Of a stretch of 47,168 nucleotides of DNA, positions 7,370 to 15,762 are shown one piece after another. The notes under the pieces were generated by a model, which saw nothing but the letters and a program-made list of their open reading frames with translations, was not told the origin of the DNA and ran no database searches. The stretch comes from a virus. Made by a program: the position numbers and the translations under genes. Within the stretch, counting starts at the first letter, position 1, and each line of letters opens with the position of its first letter. The stretch covers positions 1-47,168 of the IMG/VR virus record IMGVR_UViG_3300012917_000007; one strand, given 5' to 3'.

Positions 7370-10060
7370 CTAGTAAAGAAGCAGCCACTCCTCATCCGAC
7401 TGGAGCAGGGCGAGTTTAGCGCGAATCGCCTCAAGGTCGGTATATTCCAGTGCAGCACCCTTTTCGTCTTGTAGCGCGACGAACGCTGCTGCAGCCGCTT
7501 GAGCGACTCTGGGCTCATCGAGCGCGATCCGTGGAGGAATCCCCTTTCCTCCGGGCTTCGCCTTGATCGACTTCTCCTCCTCACGTTCGAGCTTGCGGAT
7601 CTTCCTCCGGTAGATCTTGACCTCGATCGGCCAGCGTGCGCCCAGTTCAGGGGCGGTAGCAACTTCCGGTGACGCATCGTCAGGCAACGGGCTGCTATTG
7701 AAATCCTGTAGATCGGCATCATCGAGTTCATCGGGCTGAAGGGAGGCATCGTCGTAAGGTTGCTGGTAGTCAGGATCTGGAACAAATTCATCGGAAAGTG
7801 GGTCGTTGTTGAAGCCCTCCTGCTCCTCAGAATCCTCAGACTGGTTGCTCGCATCCTCGACGTAGACGGCATCGGCACTAAAATCTGCCGACAACGGCGC
7901 GTCACTGAATCCTTCGAGGAGCTCATCATCATCATCGGTCGAGCCTTCACTCGTGAGGGGCCCTTCGATCTCGGGCGCGAGAGGCGCATCGGAGAATCCC
8001 TCAATGAGCTCATCCTCCTCCTGCTGCCCGCTCGCATCGTCACTCGGGAGAGGCCCGAATAGTTCTACTGCAGCTGGAGCATCGTGTGTGCTTTCGAGGA
8101 GCTCATCCTCCTCGAGCTGTGCATTGGAATCTTCGCTAGTGAGGGGGCCGTCGTCGATTTCAACCGGACGAGGAGTATCAACAAAACCTTCGAGCTCTTG
8201 TTCATCCTCAAGCTGATTACTCGCGTCTTCCGGCGCAATCTGGTCAGCGACAAGAGCCGGGAAGGGCGCATCCGCGAACCCTTCAGCGAACTCGTCCTCC
8301 TCGACAGGCTGAACTTCGAGCTGTTGAGGAAGATCCTGCGCGGGTGGCGCATTGGGCGATAGGGGATCAGCCGTGAAGTCCTGAACTTCGGACGATTCTT
8401 CAGGCTCGACAGGTTGAAGGGAGCCATCCTCAACCTCGATCGTGGTGATGGCGGGAGATTCGGGCGGAGCTTGCGCCCAATAATCAGGCCAGAGCCACTC
8501 CTCATCCGGCTCCTCGGATTGATCAGGAAAATACGAAATCAGCTGATCAGTCTGCGCTGGGAAGTTCGGAGAAAGTGGACTGATATCGAAACCTTGAACC
8601 TCATGCTGCTCCTCCGTCTCGACAGGTTGCATCGATCCATCTTCATAGGAATAGACCTTGTCATCGCTCGCCGCTAGGGCTTTGTACTCTGTCGCAAATG
8701 CTGCCCAGCCACCTACGCCGGGAAGTCCAGCCCCTTGTGTCGAGTAGGTAATCGTGACGGCGGAAGTGCTGCTGCCATTCAGCCAGTGCATCCATCCGTC
8801 ATCGTTATTCATCCCCCTGTTGCCGTCCTGCCCGGTGAAGGGGTCGACATCCGGCACGCCACCATTCGCCGAGGTCGGGATCGTTACCCCGCTGATGGTC
8901 ATGCCTTCGATCGGGCAGGCGGCGATGATGAGAGCATTTTGGTTCTGCGGCGTGATCGCCACCGTGGCGAGATCGCCGTTAGCGTTCTGAGTGCCGTTCG
9001 TAGTTACCGTCTGCACCCGTCCACCGGTACCCTGCACCGTATCTGCTCCGACGATGTCGTATATCGCCCCGAAGCCAGTATTGACGGTAAGCACCACGGT
9101 GAAGGAGATCAAGCCAGTGACAAGGTCGGTATTCGGCGTAAGGTTGATCGCGCGCCAAGATTCAGCACCAAACGCTCCGCTTGGCAAGAGTTTGCGGTCA
9201 GCCCCTGCTGCCGCTGTTTGATAGGTATTGGTATCTCCGTCGGTGATTCCCGAGATCACATTCTCGTTTTCCGAGGAAATATGGATCAGATTCCCGACGT
9301 GCGGCATCTCGAACTTGATGCTTGCTACTCCAGCCAGTGCATAGAACTGCTGGATGCCTGCCACCCTGATTCCTGCTGCCGGTGCAGTTCCCGCCGCCGC
9401 CGACTTCAGCGCGATGGCGACCGTGTCGCTGGTGTTCAGCGCGCCGCTATAGGTGTAGGTCGGGTTGATCGAGCCGTGCGTACCTTGAACTTGATACTGC
9501 GAGACGCTCGTGGGATCGAAGTTGGTGGCTGTTCCGCTGATCTGCGAGCTGACCTTGGTGAAGCCGGATCCCTTGGTGAAGGTGGTCGAGTTATCCGTAT
9601 TGGCATTATTCTCACCCCACTGCCTGATGAGGTCTCCATCGACCGTCGTCACAATTGCTCCGGCTGGAACGGAGTTTCCCGAGCTGACAAAGGAAGCGGT
9701 ACTCGTGCCATCCAGAGCAGTTGCGACCGCCGCCTGCGAGATGTTGTACCACTCGCTGTACTCGAATTGGACGGTATTGGTCGCCGTGCCGTAGGTGACC
9801 GTCAGCAGGTTGGTCCCTGCGGCGACATTGGTTGCCACCAGTACGCATAGGCGTCTACTTCCAACGACGCTTGCCGCTACCGCCCAAGTATTGCTCTTGT
9901 TGTCCGTGACGGTAGGATTTGCGCCACTGTCAACACTTCCAATCTCCAACTGAAGACAGTTCCCCGCGAGAGTCGGAGGAACATTGATCTTCAGGACCGT
10001 AAAATTGGTCGGGCCTCCAACCGCGCTCGATTTGCGGAATACGAGACCGGGAGTAGCCAT
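7370..10060 (-). CDS. Large acidic-repeat virion protein
   Basis: 896 residues. Residues 1-225 and 230-462 look like two related beta-sandwich or lectin-like domains: both have a GNxLxI..-type strand, an NxWxxA-like strand and end with an (E)YSxW/EYKAL-type strand. Residues about 470-795 are nine imperfect 31-38-residue repeats with consensus xEDASxQxEEDELxEGFxDAPLxxE, extremely acidic. The last 100 residues are helical, first basic (KIYRRKIRKLEREEEK) then Ala-rich. The gene lies between portal and scaffold behind a terminator, so it is probably a head or head-proximal virion protein. The repeat array could be a flexible acidic shield or a cation/DNA-mimic surface; both are speculation. No named family recognised. 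Confidence 0.75.
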   Translation of the reverse strand: MATPGLVFRKSSAVGGPTNFTVLKINVPPTLAGNCLQLEIGSVDSGANPTVTDNKSNTWAVAASVVGSRRLCVLVATNVAAGTNLLTVTYGTATNTVQFEYSEWYNISQAAVATALDGTSTASFVSSGNSVPAGAIVTTVDGDLIRQWGENNANTDNSTTFTKGSGFTKVSSQISGTATNFDPTSVSQYQVQGTHGSINPTYTYSGALNTSDTVAIALKSAAAGTAPAAGIRVAGIQQFYALAGVASIKFEMPHVGNLIHISSENENVISGITDGDTNTYQTAAAGADRKLLPSGAFGAESWRAINLTPNTDLVTGLISFTVVLTVNTGFGAIYDIVGADTVQGTGGRVQTVTTNGTQNANGDLATVAITPQNQNALIIAACPIEGMTISGVTIPTSANGGVPDVDPFTGQDGNRGMNNDDGWMHWLNGSSTSAVTITYSTQGAGLPGVGGWAAFATEYKALAASDDKVYSYEDGSMQPVETEEQHEVQGFDISPLSPNFPAQTDQLISYFPDQSEEPDEEWLWPDYWAQAPPESPAITTIEVEDGSLQPVEPEESSEVQDFTADPLSPNAPPAQDLPQQLEVQPVEEDEFAEGFADAPFPALVADQIAPEDASNQLEDEQELEGFVDTPRPVEIDDGPLTSEDSNAQLEEDELLESTHDAPAAVELFGPLPSDDASGQQEEDELIEGFSDAPLAPEIEGPLTSEGSTDDDDELLEGFSDAPLSADFSADAVYVEDASNQSEDSEEQEGFNNDPLSDEFVPDPDYQQPYDDASLQPDELDDADLQDFNSSPLPDDASPEVATAPELGARWPIEVKIYRRKIRKLEREEEKSIKAKPGGKGIPPRIALDEPRVAQAAAAAFVALQDEKGAALEYTDLEAIRAKLALLQSDEEWLLLY
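7676..8653 (-). repeat. Nine tandem acidic ~31-38-residue coding repeats
   Basis: Repeat array inside the 896-residue protein (residues about 470-795). Recognisable cores include EDGSMQPVE, EDGSLQPVE, EDASNQLED, EDSNAQLEE, DDASGQQEE, EDASNQSED and DDASLQPDE, each followed about 15 residues later by F-x-x-x-P-L/R/F. DNA-level identity between units is low, so the array is old or selected at protein level. Confidence 0.8.
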
Positions 10061-10103
10061 TGGCTAACGATCAGCCATGAAATGGCTGGGCCATTTGAGG
10101 GAT

Positions 10104-10135
10104 AAAAAAGGGGGCTGGCCTGAGCCCCCTCTTTT
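10104..10135 (-). terminator. Rho-independent terminator (likely bidirectional)
   Basis: Minus-strand reading gives GGGGGCT-CAGGCC-AGCCCCC followed by TTTTTTA. A-rich sequence on the 5' side gives a T-tract on the other strand as well. It begins at the stop codon of the gene ending at 10136 and separates it from the acidic-repeat gene, which must then have partial read-through or its own promoter. Confidence 0.85.
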
Positions 10136-10600
10136 TTAGAGTTCTTCGATCAGCGCGTGAAACACGATCGATCCGGTACCGGAGATGACCTTCCAGTTCA
10201 AGGTCTGGTACCCGGCGATCGCTTGCTGCGAGATGAGCTCGAAGTTGGTCTTGGCGAGCCAGCGGTACGTGCCGCCATTGGAGTTGACCCCATACCCGAG
10301 TCCCGCTTGCGCATTCACTGTGGGGATTGCGGTTGCGTAGGTGGTTCCTGCAGTGAAGCCTGCCACCGCAGTCGAATCTCCGTAAAGCGGGAAAGGGGCG
10401 ATATTGGTCAACGCACCGGTGCCCGCATTACCGGGAGCGGCTTGAAACTCGTTTGCGGCGGAGGCGTTACCCAAGCCGGATCCGGAGAACTCCTGACAGC
10501 GCAATTTGCGATTGGTCGCGGCCAGAGCTGAAAGAAATGTCACGGTGGCAGTATCGACCGCGATCGCCGTACCGGCCTTACGAAACGAGAACACGGCCAT
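10136..10600 (-). CDS. Small structural protein (probable head decoration)
   Basis: 154 residues, ATG at 10600 behind AAGGAGGCTC. Composition is rich in Ala, Gly, Thr and Ser with beta segments (FSFRKAGTAIAVDTATVTFL and later WLAKTNFELISQQAIAGYQ). The last segment, with GTGSIVFHALIEEL, resembles small phage virion proteins with a jelly-roll-like fold. The gene ends directly in a strong terminator, as is common for abundant virion proteins. Decoration protein is the best guess from position and size; not proven. Confidence 0.55.
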   Translation of the reverse strand: MAVFSFRKAGTAIAVDTATVTFLSALAATNRKLRCQEFSGSGLGNASAANEFQAAPGNAGTGALTNIAPFPLYGDSTAVAGFTAGTTYATAIPTVNAQAGLGYGVNSNGGTYRWLAKTNFELISQQAIAGYQTLNWKVISGTGSIVFHALIEEL

Positions 10601-10621
10601 GAGAGCCTCCTTTGAAAGACG

Positions 10622-10957
10622 TTAGGGTACTACGATCAGGTTGCTGTGGCACAATGATGAAAACTCCCCCTCCTCATCGACCCGTCCCGGCTCGCATGAA
10701 TCCTTCCGCGAAAGGCCGAAACCCTGAAGATCGATATCGGAAAGGATCTCCCCCTTGCAGTGGGAATAGAAGTGGTACGGGTCGCGCTGCCTGCGAAAGA
10801 GCCTGAACTGCCCTTCCGCGTTCTGTCCGAGATCGTAGATATCCGCATCGCTCCCGTCCCTCACCACCGTCCCCACGATCCTGAAGCCGTTGGGCAGGGT
10901 GATCGGGACGAACGTTTCCCAGAGCTTATCGTTCGAGATGTGGGGATCGGGCTTCAT
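10622..10957 (-). CDS. Hypothetical protein, 111 aa
   Basis: ATG at 10957 overlaps the stop of the small upstream gene as ATGA. The sequence is mixed alpha/beta (LWETFVPITLPNGFRIVGTVV and FRLFRRQRDPYHFYSHCKGE). No recognised family. It belongs to the tightly coupled block of small genes after the portal gene. Confidence 0.6.
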   Translation of the reverse strand: MKPDPHISNDKLWETFVPITLPNGFRIVGTVVRDGSDADIYDLGQNAEGQFRLFRRQRDPYHFYSHCKGEILSDIDLQGFGLSRKDSCEPGRVDEEGEFSSLCHSNLIVVP

Positions 10958-11082
10958 CCGTTAAGTGCCAGCTTCGGACCAGAAGTCGTTCGCCGCTCCT
11001 CGCGCCTTTTCTGGATCACGAGCTTCGCGACTTCCAGCATCCCGAGGGAAAGAAGGAGATCATCGAATCGGTCCATCGACAT
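10954..11082 (-). CDS. Small helical hypothetical protein, 42 aa
   Basis: Starts at the ATG at 11082 with GGTGAGG four bases upstream (a second ATG at 11076 is also possible) and ends in an ATGA overlap with the next gene. The product is a short amphipathic helix followed by a basic tail (KLVIQKRREERR). It overlaps the 27-codon gene before it in another frame. Coupled starts and stops plus a protein-like composition support it; no homologue recognised. Confidence 0.5.
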   Translation of the reverse strand: MSMDRFDDLLLSLGMLEVAKLVIQKRREERRTTSGPKLALNG

Positions 11083-11143
11083 TGACCTCACCATCCGAAT
11101 AGATCTCGATCTTGAGGGTTTGTGCTACCGTGCGTTCGGTCAT
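11060..11143 (-). CDS. Tiny hypothetical protein, 27 aa
   Basis: ATG at 11143 sits behind CTAGGAGACAAAA, the same ribosome-site cassette that precedes two confirmed genes in this genome (starts at 4381 and 14426). The product MTERTVAQTLKIEIYSDGEV... is beta-like and ends at 11060. It overlaps the 3' end of the previous gene and the start of the next, so it may serve partly in translational coupling. Confidence 0.5.
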   Translation of the reverse strand: MTERTVAQTLKIEIYSDGEVNVDGPIR

Positions 11144-11411
11144 TTTTGTCTCCTAGACTAAGAAGAGCCAACGCCGCGACGAGTTCAGTCTCGATGTTGG
11201 TTAGAAATGTGGTGACAAGAGCCGCGACGTTCACCGTCACGGTAAGAGAGATCGGGTCTGTCTCGAGGTCCGCTCCCACTGCAGGGCTCAACCCTACGAC
11301 GAAGCTCATGCTGGATGCTTGAGACGCCTTGAGCGCCCGAATTTGAGCAAGCTGGCTCGACAATGCCGCGATCACCGGGGCGTTTGCGAGGCTGGCATTT
11401 CCGAGAGCCAT
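11088..11411 (-). CDS. Hypothetical protein after portal, 107 aa
   Basis: ATG at 11411 overlaps the portal stop as TAATG. Ala/Leu-rich helices (ALSSQLAQIRALKASQASS, later FLTNIETELVAALALLSLG) flank a Thr/Val beta stretch. The last 18 codons run across the ribosome site and start of the 27-aa gene, and look less protein-like than the rest. Function unknown. Confidence 0.55.
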   Translation of the reverse strand: MALGNASLANAPVIAALSSQLAQIRALKASQASSMSFVVGLSPAVGADLETDPISLTVTVNVAALVTTFLTNIETELVAALALLSLGDKNDRTHGSTNPQDRDLFGW

Positions 11412-13939
11412 TATTGCACCGTGGTGCTTTCTTCGACGCTGGCGATTCTACCATCAGGCCCGTAGACTGGCTTACGCACCCGGGGTGCTGACCAGACTTT
11501 CTGCATCGCCTCGAAGGATTTCTTCAACTCCTCGATGACTTGGGTGATATCGGCAGTCGATTGCCCTTCGACTTTGGCCTTCCCTTCGGCACCCGCCTTG
11601 GCAGCACCGATCGTAGCGGCAGTCTTCGCTTCGGCGTTCAGCTTCGCGATACGCTCGTTGGAAGCGATCTGCTCAGCTTCGTCGGCAGAGCGAGCCTCGA
11701 TCTCCATCCGCTTGGTGTCCTCCTCCTCGAGGAGACGTTCATGCTCCAGCTGCTGCCTCAAGTCGGCCTCGTGCTGCGCGATCCTAACCCGCCCGTCGAC
11801 CTCCATCTGTACGCGACGCTCGTGGGAAGCTTCGGCATTCGCGATACGCTGATTCTCCGCAGCAAGAGTTCTCTCGTGCTCGACCCCTGCAGCAAGGCGA
11901 TCTTTCTCGCTGATGGCGGCCTTCGAGCTAGCCTCGATCTGCTTCGCCTCGACGCCAGACTTCGCGAGCTGGAGCTGCTCACCCATCTTCTGCATCTCTT
12001 CCTTGCAAAGCTGGATTTGCTGCTGCAGCTGCGGGACCATCGCCGCCATCGCCTGAAGACCCCCTTGCTTGGATCTCGGCATGAAGGAGTCGACATCGAT
12101 CCGCTCGTCAAACTTGCGGAAAGTCTCGCGGAGGAGCTCGGTAACAGCTTCAGCCATATCCATCTGCCCGGTTTGCCGGAGCTCGGTGACGGTCTTCATC
12201 GCCTCCTGCACAACAGGGAGGAGCTTGACCCACTGCTCCTGCTCGGCAAGAAGGTTGGGCTTTCCGGTAGATCCGGCACGGATCTCGATCTGGACCATAT
12301 CGAAAACGCGATCCTTCGAAAGGGTAGGCCAGACCGCACCTTGACCCGCGACCTTGATAACCTCGGGGAGGGTCATTTCCTGCATCAGGATCTCGGCTGA
12401 GTAGTGCGCCATGGCTTGAATCATGTCCTCGATCGTGTCTTGCCGCTCGCCGGTCCTCGAGGCAAGGCCTTGATTGAGGTACGAGGCTTCTGTTGCAGTC
12501 TTGGCGCGCATCACAGTCCCGCGCTCCGCATCACCGGCTCCGGAGACCATCTCGATATCAGTCCTGATCGGGGTGGTGTCGTACGTCGCCGGATCGATGG
12601 GAGGATTCTCGAATGCGGCGATATCGTGAGAAAGGGGAATATCCGGAGTGCCGTTCACCACGATAATCTCATTGATCTTGCGATTCTTGATGAGCTCGAT
12701 ATCTTGCTTGGTCAAACCCCCACCGCCCTTCACCACACGTACCGGGATATTTTCCTTCCTGTGCTCGGCGAAATTAGTCCGGGTGGTGTTGTACTCGTCC
12801 TGCAACTCCTTCAAGAGGTCGACATCGGAGATCGGGTAGAACTGCCCATCGACCGGGCAAAATGCGAGACCGAAGTACGGATACCAACGAAGGCCCAAGT
12901 TCGGTGGCTGGTAAGGGGCACGGCACCAGCCTTGTTCACCACGTGTCCATGTGTAGACTGTGTTATCGCTGAGTGACCAGATCTCGTAGACCTTGTAGAA
13001 GGTGGCTGAGACGCCCTCCTTCCCCCTCCCCTCGACGTAGAGGCTCTTCTCGCCCTTGACTCCTTGCTCCTCGGGCGCGCCGTAGTATGCAGTTGCGCGG
13101 GTGGGCTTGTAGCCCATGACTGTTTCGAATCGTTCCTCATCCAGCCAGATGACTTCAGCAAGGGCGTTGGCCGTTTCGTAGAGCTCGAATTGCCTCACTG
13201 ACGGGTCGAGCATCAGGACCTGCTCAGAGAGGATCGGATCGATCACGATTCCCTGCTTGAGGACCACCTCCACATTCTCCTCGAGCGACTTCAGCTGTAT
13301 CTCGAGCTGGGACTTCGCAAGCTCCTGATCATCGATCGATTCCTTATCAGTCATCTTCTCCTTCAAGGCCTCGACTCGTCGGAGGTTGTCCTGAATATCG
13401 TTCATCCGCTGCATAATGATCGGGTCGGTGGCGATATCCCTCTGGTAGAGGACCTTTGCCCAGCCGATTTCACAAGTCATCGAGGAGCGGCAGGCGATCT
13501 TCATCCGAGATTTGAGCTTTCCGTCTCGAACGAAAATCCGCTGCAGCACAACTTCCAGCGTGCGGCAGAACTTCTTGTACAGATCGTACTCAGACTCGTC
13601 CACCGCCTCGCTCGGGGTGACCGAGATATCCGGATTACGCGCATAGACGCGCGGCAGGATCGTTGCGATGGTGGAGAAGATGATATTGGTCCGAACGAGA
13701 CCCGGAGCGCCATCGGAGTGCATATTCCCGGCGTAGTAATTCCGGTTGGTCAGGTAGCGCTGGAAGCGCTTCTCGTTGGTCTTCTCGGCAGCGTCGATCT
13801 TTCCCTTCCAGCGCTTGACGAGAAGCTTCTCAGGCTCAGGGACATCACGCTCGCCGAAGTTGCCGGGATCAGCCGTAGCGGCCCCGGCCTCAGCTTTTGG
13901 CTGAGGTGGGGCCTTACGGGGGGTTTGTACTTTTGCCAT
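11411..13939 (-). CDS. Portal protein (P22-like) with long C-terminal coiled coil
   Basis: 842 residues, TAATG overlap with the upstream gene. The first ~600 residues follow the P22-type portal pattern: an N-terminal basic/Pro tail, LTNRNYYAGN near residue 67, a wing with a helical hairpin (EALKEKMTDKESIDDQELA), then DLLKELQDEYNTTRTNFAEHRK (stem/clip region) and a crown region. Residues about 630-800 are an unbroken Gln/Glu/Lys/Ala coiled coil like the barrel of P22 portal, but with an additional acidic-basic tail. The portal forms the dodecameric DNA gate and seats terminase on one side and the adaptor on the other. It lies between small head genes and is the longest gene in the packaging block, as expected. 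Confidence 0.8.
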   Translation of the reverse strand: MAKVQTPRKAPPQPKAEAGAATADPGNFGERDVPEPEKLLVKRWKGKIDAAEKTNEKRFQRYLTNRNYYAGNMHSDGAPGLVRTNIIFSTIATILPRVYARNPDISVTPSEAVDESEYDLYKKFCRTLEVVLQRIFVRDGKLKSRMKIACRSSMTCEIGWAKVLYQRDIATDPIIMQRMNDIQDNLRRVEALKEKMTDKESIDDQELAKSQLEIQLKSLEENVEVVLKQGIVIDPILSEQVLMLDPSVRQFELYETANALAEVIWLDEERFETVMGYKPTRATAYYGAPEEQGVKGEKSLYVEGRGKEGVSATFYKVYEIWSLSDNTVYTWTRGEQGWCRAPYQPPNLGLRWYPYFGLAFCPVDGQFYPISDVDLLKELQDEYNTTRTNFAEHRKENIPVRVVKGGGGLTKQDIELIKNRKINEIIVVNGTPDIPLSHDIAAFENPPIDPATYDTTPIRTDIEMVSGAGDAERGTVMRAKTATEASYLNQGLASRTGERQDTIEDMIQAMAHYSAEILMQEMTLPEVIKVAGQGAVWPTLSKDRVFDMVQIEIRAGSTGKPNLLAEQEQWVKLLPVVQEAMKTVTELRQTGQMDMAEAVTELLRETFRKFDERIDVDSFMPRSKQGGLQAMAAMVPQLQQQIQLCKEEMQKMGEQLQLAKSGVEAKQIEASSKAAISEKDRLAAGVEHERTLAAENQRIANAEASHERRVQMEVDGRVRIAQHEADLRQQLEHERLLEEEDTKRMEIEARSADEAEQIASNERIAKLNAEAKTAATIGAAKAGAEGKAKVEGQSTADITQVIEELKKSFEAMQKVWSAPRVRKPVYGPDGRIASVEESTTVQ

Positions 13940-14205
13940 TATGGCGGGAAGATCGCGTCCTTCATCTCATCGGCCATCGTGCGACCGGTTTTGGTGTTGC
14001 GACCTCCGAGGTACATCCTTGGATGACCCTCGAGCTTGAAAGCGCTCGGCCAGTGGCCGGTTTCATCTGGCGTTGCGCCAGCTGTGTACGCGGCCCGGTA
14101 ATCGTAGAAGTGCTTCGGGTCATCGGGATTGGGATTCAGGCCCCAGCGCTGCGCGTGACCTGAGTACCAGCTCCTGAATCCCTGCTCATCGAAAGGCTCG
14201 GCCAT
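13939..14205 (-). CDS. Conserved phage protein before portal, 88 aa
   Basis: Overlaps the portal start as TAATG. Features: FRSWYSGHAQRWGL, then NPNPDDPKHFYDYRAAY and GHWPSAFKLEGHP, a pattern seen in small proteins encoded next to portal genes in many podoviruses and siphoviruses. Trp/Tyr/His-rich, no transmembrane segment. Molecular role unknown. Confidence 0.65.
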   Translation of the reverse strand: MAEPFDEQGFRSWYSGHAQRWGLNPNPDDPKHFYDYRAAYTAGATPDETGHWPSAFKLEGHPRMYLGGRNTKTGRTMADEMKDAIFPP

Positions 14206-14426
14206 CAGTACCTGCGCGCGTTGACCACCAGCTTCCAGAGGATATCCTCCGCCTCGCTGGTCATGATCATGTGCTCCAGCTGGAAGGCGAGAGATTCGAG
14301 TGCGTGTGCCTCGTGCCTCAGGTGATCCGCCTGCTCCTTGAGAACCGTGATGGCAGACTGCCGCCTGCCCAGCGCTTCGCCTGCCTGTTGGGGCCTATCC
14401 GCAATCTTTGCCTCTGTTTCACGCAT
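14205..14426 (-). CDS. Small coiled-coil protein, 73 aa
   Basis: ATG at 14426 behind AGGAGACAAAA. One long charged helix with heptad spacing of Leu/Ala (VLKEQADHLRHEAHALESLAFQ), followed by a short C-terminal helix. Couples directly into the next gene. Function unknown; a multimerising structural helper is plausible. Confidence 0.6.
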   Translation of the reverse strand: MRETEAKIADRPQQAGEALGRRQSAITVLKEQADHLRHEAHALESLAFQLEHMIMTSEAEDILWKLVVNARRY

Positions 14427-14733
14427 TTTTTGTCTCCTGTGGTGGATAAATGAGGCGCGCCTTTCCTTTTGACACGTCTCGATGGGAAAAAACCGGAACT
14501 CCTTCTATGACAGCGATCGCTTTGCCGTCATGTTCGGGAGTCTGGTCTTCCTTTGCGACCGGAGTGACAGACCCGGCGAGCATATCCTGATTCAGCTCGC
14601 GCCGGTCGTACTCGGAAAGAATGATCGCCTTGGGGATAGCTTTCCCTGCCTTGCGGAGGTCGGCAAGCAAGCTCCGCAAGCCATCGACGGTGATGCGAGG
14701 GCGAATCGCATCACCGAAGATGAAAGGCTTCAC
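14419..14733 (-). CDS. Hypothetical protein, 104 aa
   Basis: The GTG at 14733 overlaps the upstream stop as GTGA. The longer in-frame ATG at 15036 gives an implausible Arg-rich extension over another gene, so the short start is chosen. The product (KPFIFGDAIRPRITVDG, then AIILSEYDRRELNQDM) is alpha/beta with an open C-terminus. No family recognised. Confidence 0.6.
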   Translation of the reverse strand: MKPFIFGDAIRPRITVDGLRSLLADLRKAGKAIPKAIILSEYDRRELNQDMLAGSVTPVAKEDQTPEHDGKAIAVIEGVPVFSHRDVSKGKARLIYPPQETKNA

Positions 14734-15305
14734 GCGGCGATCTGTACGCCCGCGACGCCCGAGGTATAGGCCGAGGCGCGGCAAGTCATGTACCGCTCGA
14801 GGGTCACCTCGAGCGCGAGCGCTTGCCCGGCGGTGGCGGCAGGGATGGCGATTTCGCCGGATTGCAGGGCGGAAGCGAATCCCGCAGTCGCGACTCCGGC
14901 GACGGTGTTGTAGAACTGGGTCGCGTCGAGCGAGTCGGCGAACTCGATCACGATCGTCCCGACGAAGACCGCGCCGGAAGGCTGACCGATCATTACAAGA
15001 GCCGAGTGACGCCGCGCGAAGGGGGTACGGTTGCACACTTGCGCCACAACTGCGGTACCGGCGAAGGCACCATTGCCGACAGAGCCCCGGAGGGTGGCGA
15101 CGGTGGTGCCGACCGCATCCAGCGAAAACTCGCCATTCATGTTGGTCAGGGTGGTGACCCCGGCGATGGCGATGACTTCGTCATTCTTCAGCCGGTGACC
15201 GGCGGTGACGGTGGCGACGATCGGGGTGGCATTGGTGCCCGAAGTGATGAGGATGCCGCGAGCGGCGGAGGCAAGGTTGCCGAGGGACTTTACCTTGATA
15301 GACAT
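14730..15305 (-). CDS. Probable structural protein with beta-rich N-terminal module, 191 aa
   Basis: ATG at 15305 behind GGAGTTCCTCC. The segment VTAGHRLKNDEVIAIAGVTT..NMNGEF..DAV is a pattern found in phage tail and head proteins annotated with a 'ubiquitin-activating enzyme E1 FCCH-like' beta module. The second half, DATQFYNTVAG and ALALEVTLERYMTCRASAY, looks like a beta/alpha virion domain. Suggests a minor capsid or tail-attachment role. Confidence 0.55.
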   Translation of the reverse strand: MSIKVKSLGNLASAARGILITSGTNATPIVATVTAGHRLKNDEVIAIAGVTTLTNMNGEFSLDAVGTTVATLRGSVGNGAFAGTAVVAQVCNRTPFARRHSALVMIGQPSGAVFVGTIVIEFADSLDATQFYNTVAGVATAGFASALQSGEIAIPAATAGQALALEVTLERYMTCRASAYTSGVAGVQIAA

Positions 15306-15375
15306 GGAGGAACTCCCGCAGAGTTACGGCCCTGCAAGTCCGGGCAGAAGGTAACGGCGTCGGCCCGCCGTGGCC

Positions 15376-15762
15376 TCAGTGCAAGATTCGCCTGTGGCCT
15401 TCGATGATGATAGGGGCATTGGCGGGCTTGTCAAGCCGCCGCACGCGCCTCTGCAGTTCCTGCCGATGGAGCTCGATCGTGGTATCCAGCCCGTGGACGG
15501 CCATCTCGTCAGCCTCTTGGCGAGTCTTTACCCCGCTGATGATGATCCCGTCCCCACCGATGGTGCAGCCCAAGATCGAAAAGCCGTCATTGGGCGCAAC
15601 CTCCTTCCCGTCCAAGATGCCAGCCACGGTGTAGAGGAAGAATCGCTCATGGTTCGAGTCGAAGTATTCCCCCTCCAAGATGACGCAAGGGTCATCCATC
15701 CGGGCGAGCTCGTCAAGAGTCAATTCACGGCGCGTGTCGAGATTCGGAGGAGCCACGTCCAT
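15376..15762 (-). CDS. Hypothetical protein, 128 aa
   Basis: Starts at 15762 inside the end of the preceding gene (38-base overlap). Alpha/beta composition with LTLDELARMDDPCVILEGEYF, a glycine-rich central part (FSILGCTIGGDGIIISGV) and a charged helix at the C-terminus (LHRQELQRRVRRLDK). No family recognised. Confidence 0.55.
   Translation of the reverse strand: MDVAPPNLDTRRELTLDELARMDDPCVILEGEYFDSNHERFFLYTVAGILDGKEVAPNDGFSILGCTIGGDGIIISGVKTRQEADEMAVHGLDTTIELHRQELQRRVRRLDKPANAPIIIEGHRRILH

Noticed and set aside
6470-7474. 334-codon plus-strand open frame opposite the scaffold gene
   Set aside because: Phe/Leu/Gly-biased shadow of the Lys/Glu/Pro-rich scaffold; no ribosome site or neighbour coupling.
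8735-9850. 371-codon plus-strand open frame opposite the acidic-repeat gene
   Set aside because: Composition reflects the complementary strand of a Thr/Ala-rich gene; no start signal.
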